DNA from: Sisyra terminalis
Lineage: Eukaryota; Arthropoda; Insecta; Neuroptera; Sisyridae
NCBI GenBank assembly: GCA_958496175.1
Contig: OY292278.1
Location: 52,142,001 to 52,206,000, forward strand
Length of the DNA: 64,000 nt
Direction: 5' to 3'
Below the pieces are notes generated by a model. The model had not been told where the DNA came from. It made no database searches and saw only the letters and a list, made by a program, of their open reading frames with translations. A program made the translations under genes and the position numbers. Shown here one piece after another: positions 50,091 to 64,000 of this stretch; the stretch's first letter is position 1; each line of letters opens with the position of its first letter.

Positions 50091-53038
50091 TTATTGGTAG
50101 TCATTTTTCCGGTGGTTGTTGTTGTTCTTGTTGGTTTTGGCACTAGTGTTGCTTGCTTCTTCATTCAATATAAATATCTAGTAGATATAAATATTTCTTG
50201 CTTTGCTCCTCCTTATTTCTTTATTGCCTTTATTTGATTCTTGAGCCAGACACCTTGCTTATTATATATAGCTATTCGGAGAATAAATTCTTGATGACTT
50301 TGCTTTTGATGATTCTGCAACGTTCGCTTAACTATTATTTACTTCCACTTTTGCGGAAAGGGGCGCTTCAAATCCAATAAATCACCTGAAAAATAAAATT
50401 ACATGAATAAGAAAAGAACATTCTCTTCTTCGTAATCTTTAACATGGTTTCCAATAGATAGATATATTGATGGAGATAAATTGGAGATCAGAATCTGCTG
50501 GACGGTCCTTTTTCAGCGATTAGGTATTTGCCGTGCTGCGGACGCGAACTCTTGTCCACGAGCTGTTCCAGCAGGTCGATGATTGCCTACGTTTCCTTTT
50601 CCCCTCTGGCCCCTGTGCTGTTTTTCCTTCTGTTCCTGTGCTAGATATAGTGACGTGGGATTAGGAATGTCCGAATACTCAATAATTCCTCCATTCTACG
50701 TTAGCAAATAGAGTGTCAGGGGACAATTATGGATATAATTGTGATTGATAACAACAAATTATTTTGACATTAAAGATAAACTTTATGGCAACGAAACATA
50801 TTTGAAGAAAACTTAAGCCATTAACAAAGAAATTCAAAGAAAGATTGATTTTTTGACACACAAAAATTTTTCAAAGTAGTCTTGAGAAGATCTTCAAAAG
50901 GCAAAATGCTGTGCTAACTAACTGCTGCAATAAATTAATTTCGTTTCCTGATTCTTATACTCAAGGTTTATAAATTATTGCACAGGTTGCCCCATTAGAC
51001 AAAAAAATGACGTCTTACGAAAAATTTTGAAGTTTGAATCAGTCTAAAGATATATACGAATTTTTTTTTTTTTTTTTACGGAATCTCTCCCATTTGGATA
51101 TTATAACAGTAATAATTTCCTTCCGTATGTTATTAGTGATAAGTCCACAAATACACGGAGGCATGATGGAAAGTCTAAGCTTTGAACTTGTGCGTCTGCA
51201 ATTGCATATCTCTTCTTATTTAGAAAGAAAAACGGACACTCCTTTTCTGAAATTTTAAAAAACTATTGATTGAATGATAAAAGTAATAAAACTCTAACGG
51301 ATTACCATTCACCAAATATATTTGTTACAAAGCGAATTTAATTTAGGTAACAACTGCTTTTCTCTGCATCCATTTTGAGACTCAAAATCTGTAAAAATAA
51401 AATCATATTATTATTTGAATTTGAGTACAATTATTTCACTCCAGAAGACTGTTTTAATGTTATTGTAAAATTATTGTAGGAGACATGTAAACTTTTAAAA
51501 TGGTAGGTAAATAGTAAAGCTCTACATACTTGTTGTATTTTGATTATAAAACTATTACATGAATATTCCACAATCACCACACTGCATTCATTCCAGATTT
51601 GGTTGTTTTCAGGTAAACTCCAAGTCCTATTGACCCCCGAAATTGTGGGTTTGGAGGAGAATAATGCTGCGAATCCCATGGACAATTACACCACATTATA
51701 GGATTTCTGTATCCGAAAGTCATTCCTGGATTCGTTCAAAAAGCGTGGATTCATTAAAGCCATTTTTTGTGGATGTACACCAAAACTTAACTTTTATATG
51801 TAAAGAGGGTCTCTCTTTCACTTCCATCTAAAATAAAAGTTTTTAATTTAATCTGGGTATTAGGTACCTTGATACTTTGATCCAAAGATTTACATACTTA
51901 CCACAAAAGTTTATTGTCTTTATTTAACTCTCATTTAACTTTTACGCAATTGTCTACAAAGAATTTGAAGTTGAGTAAAACTTGAAGTAATTTCACAAAA
52001 TCTTCGTAAATTTTATTACATCTTATTGTCGGACTATTAATTTCATCTTATGACTCCAAAAAAAAAAAAAAAAAAGGCGAAGACTGCAACGTGCAAAAGT
52101 AAGAGCCGAAGAGGAACTCGAATTGGGGAAAAACTTGGGATTATTGTTCTCTATCCTCACACATATCACATCTCATTTCCGCATTATTACTTTCAACCCA
52201 TGTGTTCGATTAGTACTTGAGGATAGTAGTTTGTAGAAGCCAGAACCAAGTAGAGCTTCGTTGGTACTAATTCTTGTCAAATCTTCATCATCTGATCCGT
52301 GCAGTAATATGGACCTGGTAACTGAACAAAGAGTCAATATTCCTGATTCAAGTATGGTACTACCTAGGTACTACCAAATGGTTCCAACAAATCCCGAGGG
52401 AATTAATTGAAATAACTTTTCAAATGACGTCAAATATAAGGGGCAATACTTAATAAACCCTGAGATAGATTGCCAATAGAACACAAGACATTGTTAGAAT
52501 ACCTAATAATATATATTAAGTTCCTAATAACTATACAACATGCAAAAGCAACAAGTAGCATTTGTTTGTATTCCATTGATTCCTATTTTGGAAAATTTAA
52601 ATATCAATTTCGGAAATATATAATAATGCAAGCGATTAAATAAGACAATTAACATAATTTTAGGGCAACAATTAAGAGAAAATTACTTTTTTCTTGTGCA
52701 TGAAAAACTAACCTCATTGTAGGTACTGTGCAATTTTTATCTTTCGACAATTTGAAAAATTTACTTACAGTTTTCCATTTCCATATTCCAATCGATGCAC
52801 CAAATAATAGTTTTGCTATAAATTGAGAAATTTAATTAATAATGCACAAATTTCCGCTACTTTATCGCTGATTTCATTGCAACTTGGTCGATCAAAACAA
52901 CAGGTGGTCGGCAGTTGTTGTATGTGTATGTATACACATAAAAGGAGAATAATAATAATAAAGTAAGTAGAAAAGATCGATGAAATGCAAGTTAAAGAGA
53001 GAAGTGAATAGTATCACGTAAACTAACATTTCCAACAT
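50091..53038 (-). CDS. Locus A (unit 4)
   Basis: Same exon pieces as unit 1. Carries the 3 bp in-frame deletion of unit 3 plus a private 2 bp loss in the NHHKQSHQEF exon (near 50270) that would shift its frame, so this copy may be damaged near the C terminus. Confidence 0.45.
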
Positions 53039-53143
53039 TTTCCACCCGTCCCCATATTCGACTCCTTTCGACTCCTTAATACTTCGAAAGGTAAAAATAA
53101 CGCTTTGCATTTTCCCTGTTTTTAGTTGAACATAATTTATTTT

Positions 53144-53335
53144 TCACCAATTAAGGGCATATCCTAAGTGGGGGGATCGTGGGGATAAATTCAAGGCATT
53201 CAAGTTAACCAAAAAAATAATGCCAATCAGGCAGTTATTGTACTGTTCAAACGGTTCTAAACGATTCGGAATGTTCAATAAAACATGAACGACCATTGTT
53301 GTATTGAACTGCCCCCTAGCGAAATAATATGACAA
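53144..53335 (-). CDS. D exon copy 1 (unit 4)
   Basis: Same translated frame as 5947-6138. Confidence 0.4.
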   Translation of the reverse strand: MSYYFARGQFNTTMVVHVLLNIPNRLEPFEQYNNCLIGIIFLVNLNALNLSPRSPHLGYALNW

Positions 53336-55885
53336 TACCTTTGAATTTTAAAATATGAAATTTTTGAACCCAAAACTTGGACCATAAAAATGTAACGCCT
53401 TTAATATTGGAATGACATTGAATTACAGCAATAAAGAAATTTAAAATTAAATAAGGGCAAGAGAGTTTATGGAGAGTGTAGGTAGCTCAGAATTCTCACA
53501 GAACACCCTAAACATATCTAAAACAAATATTATTTTTCTATCCAATTTTCCTTTTTTCCCCATCAAAGTCTGACACAATAATGAAAATTGCAAACCACAA
53601 CATTATAGGTCCATAAGAAGCTAAAATGAAAAAGCTTTTTCTTTAATAAATCCAAGTTAAAATAAAAAGCGTTGAATATGGCAAAGGGTGTGGGAATTGT
53701 CATTTGATTGTTTGCAAATGAAAAAGGCGAAACTAGAAAAATAAATAAAACCGGCTCTAGAATTTAATCGTGAAAATCATAAGGAAAAAAATTGGAATAT
53801 TTAATTCATATTCTAGCGATTTTCCTTTGACAAGTAATGTGACAGCGGTGAAAAAATTTTCATATTGCAAACCTTTTCTTTGGGCACATTCAACATAACC
53901 TTTTGTCTAACTTTTTAGATGAAAGAAAAACTGGTCAATAAAATAATGATTTCCCAACTGTAGGCATTCTGAAATGACAATTTTTAGTTCGTTATAAATA
54001 AAAATTTACTTGAAAACCCAATGGAACCAAGAATTTCTTTCAGTGTTCAAATAGTTCAAACGAAAATGTATGGCAATTATTGTATGAAACTGGCCTCTGG
54101 TTAATGAACTTTACAATATCTTTGAATTTGAAAATATGAAATTTTTGAACGCTTTGAAACCACGGAATATGTTAAAACTATAAAAATTAAATCCTATTAT
54201 ATTGGGACCATTTGAACTCTTAAATAGCGATCTACATATAATAACTAATATCAATAATTTACTGATTATTTGGTTTCAATGTAAACCAGAAAAATCGACA
54301 TTGTAATTGAATTGGATTAAATCTAATGTGAACAATCCATTAGCAACCTGTAGGTACTGACCTCATATTCCTATCGATAATTTATTTAAAAAAAAAAAAG
54401 CAATAAGAAAGTTTCTTTAATTCAATTCGGTTAGTGCAATACTTTAGTTATTCAGCGTTAAGAATTTAAAAAGCTTCCAACAAATAGTTTTACATTAAAT
54501 AAAAATTATTTAAAATAATAATTAAGAGAACATTTTTCACCGAATTCAATTAAGAAGAGCCAATGTAATCTCACCTTCATTTAAAAACTACTTGTCGTAG
54601 GTACTATCTTCTATCAATCCATACAACTTATTTTGAAAATAATTACGAGAGAGTACTTATTTGAGCCTTTAATTAAAATCCCAAACAAATTCCTAATCAA
54701 GAATCAGTTGAATTAGCCGATGCAATTGCTTTAATAACTAAGGAAATTTAATTGATTTTTCCTTTTTCAAGTTGAATTTTAATTCTATTGAATTATGTAT
54801 ATAGTGCAGAAGTTAACAATATCGTTTGCAGTGTAAATCTAGGAAATGTTTATGAGATATTTTTTAAAGGCTTAATAAAATCTTAAAAATGTTTTGATAC
54901 TTGATAATAAATTTAAATAAACCATTGTGACGTTATCCTGAATATTAAAATGAATTCTTTTAAGAAAAAGATGCAATGATGTTGCCTTAATAGTTTGATG
55001 AATACTTAAATTTCTATCAGTGGCTTAAATATTAAAGTATTTTTAGATATTTATCTATATGCAGCAAGTGCACAGAATGTAGTATAACATAAACAATTTG
55101 TTAAATTTGTGTGCTTATGAAAATTAAATATTTTAGCAATTAAAAAAAATGATGTCTACAATAATTTTCTTTGTTACTTATGAAATTTACAAAATCAATT
55201 TTAAAATCAACTATACCTACAAACTTTTCACACTTCATCACAATAACGACACAATAGTTTAATTATAAATCAAGTCACGGGTACAATTAATTTGTACAAA
55301 CCAGTAGAAGAAATTTAAATTTCTGCCGTTGAAATCGTCGTCGATCGGCGCCACTCCAAGCCCTATATAAATGGGGAGAAAATATACATCTTTTATTTTA
55401 CATTTACACTTAGTGTAGCATATATCTATGGATATTATATCAATATTTATGCATCAATATCATTCTTCTATTATTAGCTGCGCTTGCAATATATATATGG
55501 GAATAGTTGATCTTCATAATCTCGATGACAATTGATTTGTTTTCGTTGAATAAATTAAAATCATCTAAAAAAAAAAAAAAAAACTTAAATTAATTTCACC
55601 ACTTACTTAACAAATATTAATTAATCCTATTTGAAGTAATGTATGATATTGTTATGCTAAATCACCTAAACGATGATAACACAGTAGGTGGTCTTACAAC
55701 TGTTGTAAATCCAATTGGAATGAATTTACAACGATACACCACGAGAGGTATACGGGGTGATTACGTATGAGTATTTAAAGATAAATATTCCGAATACAAA
55801 ATGAATATTGTCTAGGTAAGCTATACTTATGCAATCGTTGATATTAACCAGAACCAATATAACATAGTGAATAATATCAACTTAC

Positions 55886-58800
55886 TTGAATTATAAATGA
55901 TTATCTAATCTCTGGATGCATTTCTCCTGCACAGCGTCATAGAAAGATTTTTACAATCCAAAGGTACGTTTTCCAACTGATTTCTCATAAACGCGCCATA
56001 AGTACCTACTTTGTGGATGTACGCCAAAATGTTTCTTTTATATTATAGATGAACTTTTTTTTCTTGTTCAACCTAAAAAAATAGTTTTAAATTTCCATTC
56101 TATTACATAGTATCATGTACCAGAAAACTTATTACCTCAAAAGCCTTTTGTCGTTTTGTCGTCAACTCTCTGCTTACTTTAAGCGTAATTATGGTTGTCT
56201 ACGAGAAACTTAAATTGGAGAAAAACTTGAGTGATAGTTTTGCACATCCACATCCACATTATTACTTTCATTCCATGGGGGGAGCAAGATAGTAAAGTTG
56301 GGAACAGAAGCGTACGAAAAAAAGGAACAAATGGGAAGAGTGAAGACATCTTGAGATGTAAACTTCTGTTAATTCTTCTTCGCCATAATGAGTTCAGTTA
56401 TCTGTATATTATTCTAATCCCCGTAGATGAACGAATAGTAAATTCTGACTTCCAATAAGCCTTAGGAGTCGACGTAGGTACTTCCAAATATCTCTAAGAA
56501 ATTATAAGAAATGACAATTTTTAATTTTACCGAAATTTATTAAAACTTATCGTTTACCTGTTTATACAATATTAACAATGCTGCTTTACATTGACCAAAA
56601 ACGTAGCAAGAAAAAATCCACGGGAAATTAAAAAATATGCAAACATATTAAACTGGGTACCTAGTTCCTATAAAGTCAGAGCATTGTCAGATATTGTGAG
56701 TTGAAACTTATTTACATTTATTATCATACCTATTAGTTTATGTCATTGCCATCAAGTTCATCATTAATTTGAGAACACTGAAACTGCGTACTTACACCAA
56801 ACTGTCTAAGAAGTTGGCTTTTTCTTTTCGGATACCACCAGGTTGATTTCCCCCTCTCTTTGCATTTATTCTCCGTATTACTCCGTACGTTTTAATTAGC
56901 TTCACAAAATAATCAAATAGTTGGTAAGACGTTTTCTAAATGACTCCACAAATCTGCACAGAAAAAGTACTTAATTTAGAATTATTATTAAATTTTGTTA
57001 TAAAATATTAATCGAAGATCCCAATGACATATTTTACGGTTCAACGATAACTGCTTCCTTCAATTCCTAGATACATTGAATCTGCACAGAAAAAAGAATC
57101 ATTAATTTCTATATTTAAAACTTAAACTAAATTTTCTAAAGCTAAGCTTATAAAACTAATGATCTATCTACGTATATATATATATATATATATATATATA
57201 AGTTATTAACGAAAAAGATCTCACATAATATAATATAAACCCCAAATATAAAAATAATTTCATGTAGGTATTAGTATAAAATAATTTCAAGATAGAGAAT
57301 ACGTTTTTAGAGTACTAGATAAGAGAAATAGGCTTTTAAGGGTAGGTAGGGCAGAGGTTTTGAATCTATAAAGTGAACATTTCGTGTTCGTATTATCGTT
57401 TTATAAATTTAATGATTGCAAAGGACTGAACGACGTGGGTCGCAGTTTTGAATCGACTATTTATCAATTGTAAGTTCAGCTATTGCACAAATGCATATAT
57501 CTAAGCCAATATATAATATTAAATTTAGTATAATGTTACAAGTTGTTAATGTTATAAAACAACTTATAAAAATTGAAACCCAAACAAGAGGTATTAAATG
57601 TTTCTATCTAAATAATACCTAAGCCTAGTTTCAATTGATTTAAAGTAGTATTAGTTTCCCGTGAAATATTGGGGTCAAAAGAATAATAGAGATAAAGTAT
57701 AACTAAGCTATAGATAGGATTTGATAACGATGACTGGTATTAGGTAATAATAAGAAGCTTGATGGCCTTAATGGCTGAAGAAGAAGGAATTTCAATAGTT
57801 TCGTCATGTCTTGAATTGCTCATCTAATCAATTCTTCCGACTGCAATCATTCCAAGAGAATATCTGCAAAGAAAATAAAATTTAATTAAAGCAAAAAAAT
57901 AAGGTTTTTAAATTCTTCATTTCTTGAGGGCCAACGTGCTAACACATCTCTTTGAATTCTTTCACATTGACAATCCATCGAATCTGCACAGACAAAACAA
58001 CATTTAATCTCTTCAAATCAGTTGAATATAAAAACTTAAAATTAATAAAAAACTACGTAAAGACAATAACAATAAAGCTAAGATAATATTATAACTGAAC
58101 TATTTTGGATAGGTAGGCGACGCTAAGCTAACAATATAAGAATTCCCATTGTTCTATTATTTTTTTTTAAAACATTCAAGGGGGAGAGGGTGGTTGTTTT
58201 GAATTAATTTTCATAACTTGGCGATTGGTATAGAGGTCGGCTCCATTATCAATTGTTCCGCAAAAATCTGTAACAGAAAAAAATAATCAAAAACTAAAGA
58301 CAATTTGGTTTCGTTTCTTCATTTCTTCAGATTTTCCCGTGACCATTGCATCTGCACAGAAAAAAAAAACACAATTAAAAAATGGAATTTGAATTTTTAA
58401 AATAAAATCAAAATATAAAAATAAACATTCAGAAATAAAACATTTGATAAAAATACATATATCCAATAGAAATACAAGTAAATCTAAGAATTGTTTCCCC
58501 AAAAAAATAATACAATAAAAATTGAAATAACTAGAAGAGAACATAAGATTGGTCTCATGTCACAGGTAGGTGTTTCAATCGAATAAAAAAAATATGATAA
58601 CGTATTGATATCTCTGATATAGGCTGTCAGGGTAAGGGATGTTAGATATTATTTAGACTAAATAGGGTCTTAATTATCTAAATCCACAGCATGGGCTGTA
58701 GATTTGATTTAATTTTTACAAATTGTATGATTAGTGTATATTTGGTTTCAAATATTCAATCGTTTCACAATTCTACAACGACAAATGTATTTAGAACTTA

Positions 58801-59089
58801 ATAGTGTAGAGTAGCAGTAATATATAATATAATCCTTCGATGGAATAATAAAGTCAGCAATCAATCGGTAGCATCTTAATGTATTGATAGTAAATTTCAC
58901 TCCATGGCTCTCAGCGATAGTTCAGTTCAAAATTCATGTCAATTGAGGATCTCTTAATTATTTGAGATTGATTCCATTCATCATTATGATCATTAATATT
59001 GCTATTTCCAAAGATCTTATTGATTATTACATATTATGTGTTCCATACATATCCACTCTCCATCCTCATTGAACAGAAATGCACCAAAT
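55886..59089 (-). CDS. Locus B and microexon tract (unit 4)
   Basis: Same layout. The WNESNN exon is 56210-56365. It has the 8 bp duplication of unit 3 but the 11.0-11.7 kb-equivalent bases of unit 2. Confidence 0.45.
56796..56935 (-). CDS. Long coding-like exon, unit 4
   Basis: Same frame and same donor as the unit 1 exon at 9594-9733. Confidence 0.55.
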
Positions 59090-60251
59090 CTGAAAGAAAC
59101 TGGTTTTATAATGTTACCAAATCGAAATTTAGATTTGAAGGAAATATTGGTATTCCAGAGATATGATTACACAATCATCTTCTTTAAAAGTTTAGTACAA
59201 ATATCTGAAAATTCCTATGAAAGTCGTAACTGTTGAAAAATTGCCAAAATAAACACATCTCTTACTATCATATTTGAATACCCTATTGTTATTCCATGTT
59301 AAATTTATTGACTCTAAAAACTGATTGTTGTAACGTTCCCATTAATTCCAATCTATTGTTGTGTTCTTTAAAACTTGCTAACTGCCCTATACTCTAATAC
59401 AAAGTAATCAGATAATTTGAAAACAGGAAAAATAATAGTCCAAATAGAACATGCATATCTAACCTGTGCAATTCGTCAACCCATTTTCTGCTATAATTTG
59501 TCGATAAAAGTTGAATATAACAATGTCCAGTATTCCACAAATACACAAACTATATTTAAACATAATAGTTGGTAATTTTTATAATAAAAAACTTACTATG
59601 TACCACTAAAATAAATACATGAAGTTACTTAAGTAAAAACGAGTCAAAATCACCAATATGTCTGCTGTTGAAAACAATTCTTTTTTTGTTTTCAAACAAC
59701 AATTGTTACATATATGATTTAATTATTTTTTTCAAATACGAATTAACAAAAAACTTGGCGAAAATCAAATGTTCAATTAATAAAATGAATTTTAAAACAC
59801 AATTTTTCTATTTCTATAAGAAAAATTTAAAGAAAAACGAGTTTTTCAGTAAAAAAATTGTTTGTTGAAAAAAGTCGGTAATGTAGTTACCAGAATTTCA
59901 TAAGAAGCTGATTCAAATATTCCTATTGTGATATATTCCTATTGACTTGGGTTACATAATTTGATTGAAACTATAACTATTATTAAATCTATATGGATAC
60001 TGTAAGTTTTATAGTAACTGTAAATAAATTTAAAATTAATTTTCCCCTAGCCTATAATAGAACGCGTATGCCTATCGTATAACTTTCACGAAATACTATC
60101 GTCTTCCTATATACAATATCCATGATTAATGATGTTTTACTTATGTGAAAAAAACGATAAACTATGGTTGAGTTGAGTTTGAATAATACCTATGCTTTGC
60201 AAATGTACTGCTTTAGAGCAGTTTTTGGTGTCGAATGCATATCTTTCACAC

Positions 60252-62548
60252 CAGTCCAAAAATCTTCAAATGAAATCTCCATTCGCGGAAAGAATCAAGG
60301 AACACTAAAAGAAAAAAATAACATTTGAGATTGATTGCATGAATTCAATCTTATAAGCCTTATGAAGAAACGATCAACTAATAATGTTTATAGATAAAAT
60401 AATAAAAATATATTATAACAAGAAGCTAGAATTTATAGCAGAAAAGAGGACAGTTGAAATTGTAATAAAATATTTAGTCATAAAAATTTTAAATTTTTAA
60501 TCATATTATGCCGCATTAATCTTTTTTCCGTCTAGCATATATTAGGTACATTTTACCGAACTGTTCAGATAAATACAGATGAACTAATAATTTTTCACGA
60601 TTAATTCTTTGTAACATAAACTACATACAATAATAAAATTATCCATATCAACCAGTAGGTACCTACTAATGTAAATTAGTAAATAATTTCAACTTACATA
60701 CTTGAATATTGTCTCCTTATTGTTAATGAAATGACTTTCTAAGTACTACTGAATGCACTTTTTCTGATTTTTCCTGTAGATACTACTGCGGTGTTGCATG
60801 TAACTGGTTACTTAAACGGTGTCCAACGTTATTCTGACATTCATTAGAATTCATTACTTCGGTCTATACCTTCGACCAATAGTTGAGTTCTAATTTTCTG
60901 AATCCATGTACCTATCCTGTATTCCAAGATTCGTTCGAAAAGCGTTTTCACTACAGGCCATTTTTTTGTGGATGTACACCAAAACTTAGCATTTATACGT
61001 AAAGAGTTTTTGTCTTTCATTTCCAACTAACTAAAACAAATATTTTTTTAATATTGTAATCTACTGTTACTATGTTCCAAAGGTTTTCATACTTACTTAC
61101 CACAAACAAAAGCTGATTGCCTTTAGACATCTATCATTTAACTTTGATGCAGTTGCCTCCAGGGGACTTGAAGTGAAGTAAAACTTGAAGTAATCTCACA
61201 AAATCTTGGTCAATTTTTTACATCTTACTGTCGTAGGTAGTAGTAGTATCATTAATTTCATCTTAGGACTCCAAAAAAAAGGCGAGGACAGCAACGTGCA
61301 AAAGCAAGAACCGAAGAAGGTTGGTCGTATGAAAGCTGGTCCAGTTTTAATCGTAACGAATTCGGTTTGTTGTCCAATAGATACAGCAGTTTCTTGATGG
61401 CATCGCATGCATGGCCGTTTCCTAGGAACTCGAATTGGGGAAAAACTTGGGAACATTGTTCACTATCCTCCTGCATTTCCGCATTATTACTTTCGACCCA
61501 TGTCTTGGATTAGTACTTGAGGATAGTAGTTTGTAGAACTTCGTTGGTACCAAATCTTCATCATCTGATCCGTGCAGTAATATGAACCTGGTAACTAAAC
61601 AAAGAGTCAATATTCCTGATTCCAGTACGGTACCTACCTACTACCAAATGGTTCCATTATTGAAATTATTGGAATTATTTAAAATAACTTTTCAATGTTG
61701 ACGTCAAACATAAGGGGCAATATTTCATAAACCCTAAGATTAAGTCAATAAAACATACATTGATATTGTTCGAATATCTAATATATTAAGTTTAATAACT
61801 ATACCACATGCAAAACCAATAAGTAGCACTTATTTGTGTTCCATTGTTACCTATTTTGGGAAATTTCAATACCAATTTCGGAAATATAATAATGCAATCG
61901 ATTAAATCTAATCAAACAATGACAATTAACAACAAAATTTTAAGGGAACAATTAAGAGAAAATTACTTTTTACTTATGCATGAAAAACCAACCTCAATAC
62001 AGTACAGTGCAATTTTTATCGATCGACAATTTGAAAAATTTACGTACAGTTTTCCATTTTCATATTCTAATGGATGCACCAAACACTCAACTATCATTAT
62101 GCATATTAATTTCTTTATAAATTGGGAAATTTAATTAATAATGCACAAAATTCATTGCAACTTGGTCGACCAAAACAACAGGTGATTTATAGTTGTTTAT
62201 GTTCATTATAAGTACGCATGTCAAACTCAAAAGTGTGGTTATTTTCAAATTTTCATTTTTGCTAAAGGAAGTGATTTGAGTTTAATAATTAAAGAATAAC
62301 GTTATTTTATTACAACGAACGTTGGTTTAATTTAATATTTCTTATTATTTTATGGAACGAATTACACTTAGTAATGTATAGAATAGAGTTACTGGATAGA
62401 TATAAAGTAATAAAGTCAACTTTTATTTTCTAACGTGTGTAGATGATATCGTACGTATGTATGCGTATTAATAGTAAAATAAGTAGATGAGATCGATGAG
62501 ATGCAAGTATGAGAGAGAAATGAATAGTATCATAAACCTTTCCAACAT
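60252..62548 (-). CDS. Locus C (unit 4)
   Basis: Same exon pieces; the FWCTSTK exon is 60844-61026 and the first exon 62468-62548. The substitution at 61423 is silent in the EFLGNG frame. Confidence 0.45.
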
Positions 62549-62955
62549 TTACCTCCCAACATTCCCCTTATTCCCGACGACTCCTTGAATAATTCTAACG
62601 GTAAAAATAAAAGATTATCATTGCACAACGAATTGTCAGTTTTCTCTTACAAAAATAATATTATTTACAATCCCATGTAAGTATTAGTTTATTTTACAAT
62701 TATTGCAATTTTTAAAATAGTTATTGATCGTAGAAATAGTTGCAATTGCTGCATTCATTTGGTGAATCGTATTTGAACATTGGAGATTCCTTCCCATGTG
62801 TTGTTTCTAAGCCAAAAAGTTTTTAGGTTCAATTAAAGGCGATTTCCGATCTATTAGGTTGATTTAGAAGAAATGAGAAGTAAGTTTTGTAGGTATGTAG
62901 TTGGTTTACTAGCTTATAAGTTTTTTTTAATGAACCACTACTAATTAATCATAGG

Positions 62956-64000
62956 AATGTAGGTATATTTAGTTGTTGTTGTTGTTGTTTTAAGATTCAC
63001 TTGAAACATGGACATGAAAAAGAGTAAATGAATTGGAAGATTGGAAATATATGGTACCTATCCACCTAGATACCAGCTCATGGACTGCGTAAAGTTGAGG
63101 GAATATATGAATTTTAGATAATATTCGATGCATTAAAACCAAATATGTAATTAGAATTTTGATTAAACATCAACTTGTCGAGTAATTAGCGTTTTTAGGC
63201 CACTTTCATAAGCCTACATACGGCTTTCATTGTTTGAATTTTGAGAACTTTTGCGAACCGATATTACCGCTGCCTGACAACAAAACGCTGAACTATTTTG
63301 GAAGCCACGCCCACTTGTATGTAGAACTGGTTTGTGTCTTGGATAAGTGCTAGATACAAACCAAAGTGGGCGTGGCTTTCAAAATAGTTCAGCGTTTTGT
63401 CGTCAGGTTTGAAGAAGGGGGTCTGTCATTATCGTCATTTAAGGTCAAACATTTCAGACATTTAAGGATGATTTTCTTTATGCCATGTAATGATTGGGAT
63501 ATCAAATGAAAGCTAATTAATTACTCTATTGATTTATATAAAAAAACAGCCAATATGTCTAAACGATGACATTGAAATTTGATTTTCCGTCAGCGACTAC
63601 TTCCCTTTCTGACATTTAAGGGTGGTTTGCCCCCCTTAATATATTGAACCCGATTATGATTGGGATATCTATTGAAAGATAATGAATTACTCTATCGATT
63701 GACATCAAAAAAATTACCAATATCTCCAAGCAATTACTTAGAAAACTGATTTTCCTAAATCGACTTTCAACCTTTATAAAATGTTACTTAAATCATGTGA
63801 TTTCGCGTCAAAAGTAATTAAAAACATTACACTTATATAAAATTGATGGTTTACAGCTAAATTTGACACTTAAATGTTGATTAAAGGTCTACTTTTCGAG
63901 AAATAAGCGTCTAAAGGGGGTCTGTCATTATCTTCATTTAGGGCCAAAAATATCTTTATTTCTTCTCTCCTATCGCTATCAATCGATCGATTATTAGTAA
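62956..64000. repeat. Tandem array unit 5, partial (first 1,045 bp)
   Basis: Left end of a fifth copy, cut by the window edge. It contains the outer left arm and palindrome of the foldback element and stops inside the element's internal arms. The array therefore continues beyond the window. Confidence 0.98.
63106..64000. mobile_element. Foldback-type element (unit 5, truncated by window)
   Basis: Left outer arm, palindrome and part of the first internal arm are present; the right half lies outside the window. Confidence 0.75.

Larger units (their letters stand above)
47204..62955. repeat. Tandem array unit 4 (15,752 bp)
   Basis: Fourth complete unit. Closest overall to unit 3 by shared indels, with a private 2 bp contraction of a TA run near 50270 that falls inside a putative locus A exon. 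Confidence 0.98.

Noticed and set aside
1..64000. Ribosomal DNA or histone gene cluster, the usual gene-bearing tandem arrays in insects
   Set aside because: No rRNA-like GC-rich conserved segments and no histone coding sequences are visible in any frame.
1..64000. Mitochondrial or viral concatemer (unit size near 15.7 kb is similar to an insect mitogenome)
   Set aside because: No respiratory-chain, replication or capsid frames, no tRNAs and no rRNAs; splice sites and a foldback element indicate nuclear DNA.

Overview
The window is a head-to-tail tandem array. A unit of about 15.7 kb is present four complete times (1-15673, 15674-31444, 31445-47203, 47204-62955) and a fifth copy starts at 62956 and runs off the end. 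The copies are nearly identical: scattered SNPs, a few short indels and one 80 bp indel. The DNA is very AT-rich, has short spliceosomal-type introns (GT...AG, about 74-140 bp), AATAAA signals, (TA)n and poly-A tracts and many GTAGGTAC/TACCTAC motifs. No bacterial-type operon, long ORF, rRNA or tRNA is visible. This is a eukaryotic, probably insect, nuclear genome. An aphid or related sap-feeding hemipteran is my best guess, but that is inference.

Layout of one unit (unit 1 coordinates). Positions 151-2662 hold a non-autonomous foldback-type mobile element with outer inverted arms, an internal 135 bp palindrome, and long internal arms built from a roughly 160 bp subrepeat. Positions 2807-5846 hold locus A, a minus-strand gene of many small exons that begins with a signal-peptide-like exon and ends with a stop and AATAAA. 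Positions 5947-6913 hold two diverged copies of another small minus-strand exon (D exons). Positions 6914-8690 are AT-rich with no exon I can support, but carry a TATA-like box and an AATAAA plus A-run on the plus strand. Positions 8692-11887 are a minus-strand tract of short open segments preceded by pyrimidine-rich AG acceptors, several sharing the acceptor junction AG|AT; it includes locus B. Positions 11888-13049 are AT-rich with nothing firm. Positions 13050-15346 hold locus C, a second gene beginning with a signal-peptide-like exon.

Loci A, B and C are diverged paralogues. All three carry the same exon/intron block on the minus strand (donor, short intron, acceptor, then an exon around a FWCTSTK-like core in A and C), a shared WxESNN-containing exon and a shared exon just upstream of a strong donor. 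A and C also share the signal-peptide exon. The duplication history is therefore two-layered: an old triplication inside the unit, then a very recent amplification of the whole unit.

The long-ORF view of this window is misleading. Nearly all stop-to-stop ORFs above 60 codons are chance or shadow frames, while the coding signal sits in pieces of 14-60 codons flanked by splice sites. Coding is supported by in-frame indels (3 bp in A, 12 bp in B), a silent substitution in C and conserved frames between diverged paralogues. Against intact function are stops or lost donors in some paralogous exons and a 2 bp indel in an A exon of unit 4. Secretion signal plus many very short exons in tandem paralogous clusters resembles the secreted microexon effector genes (bicycle genes) described in aphids. 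I offer that only as a testable hypothesis.
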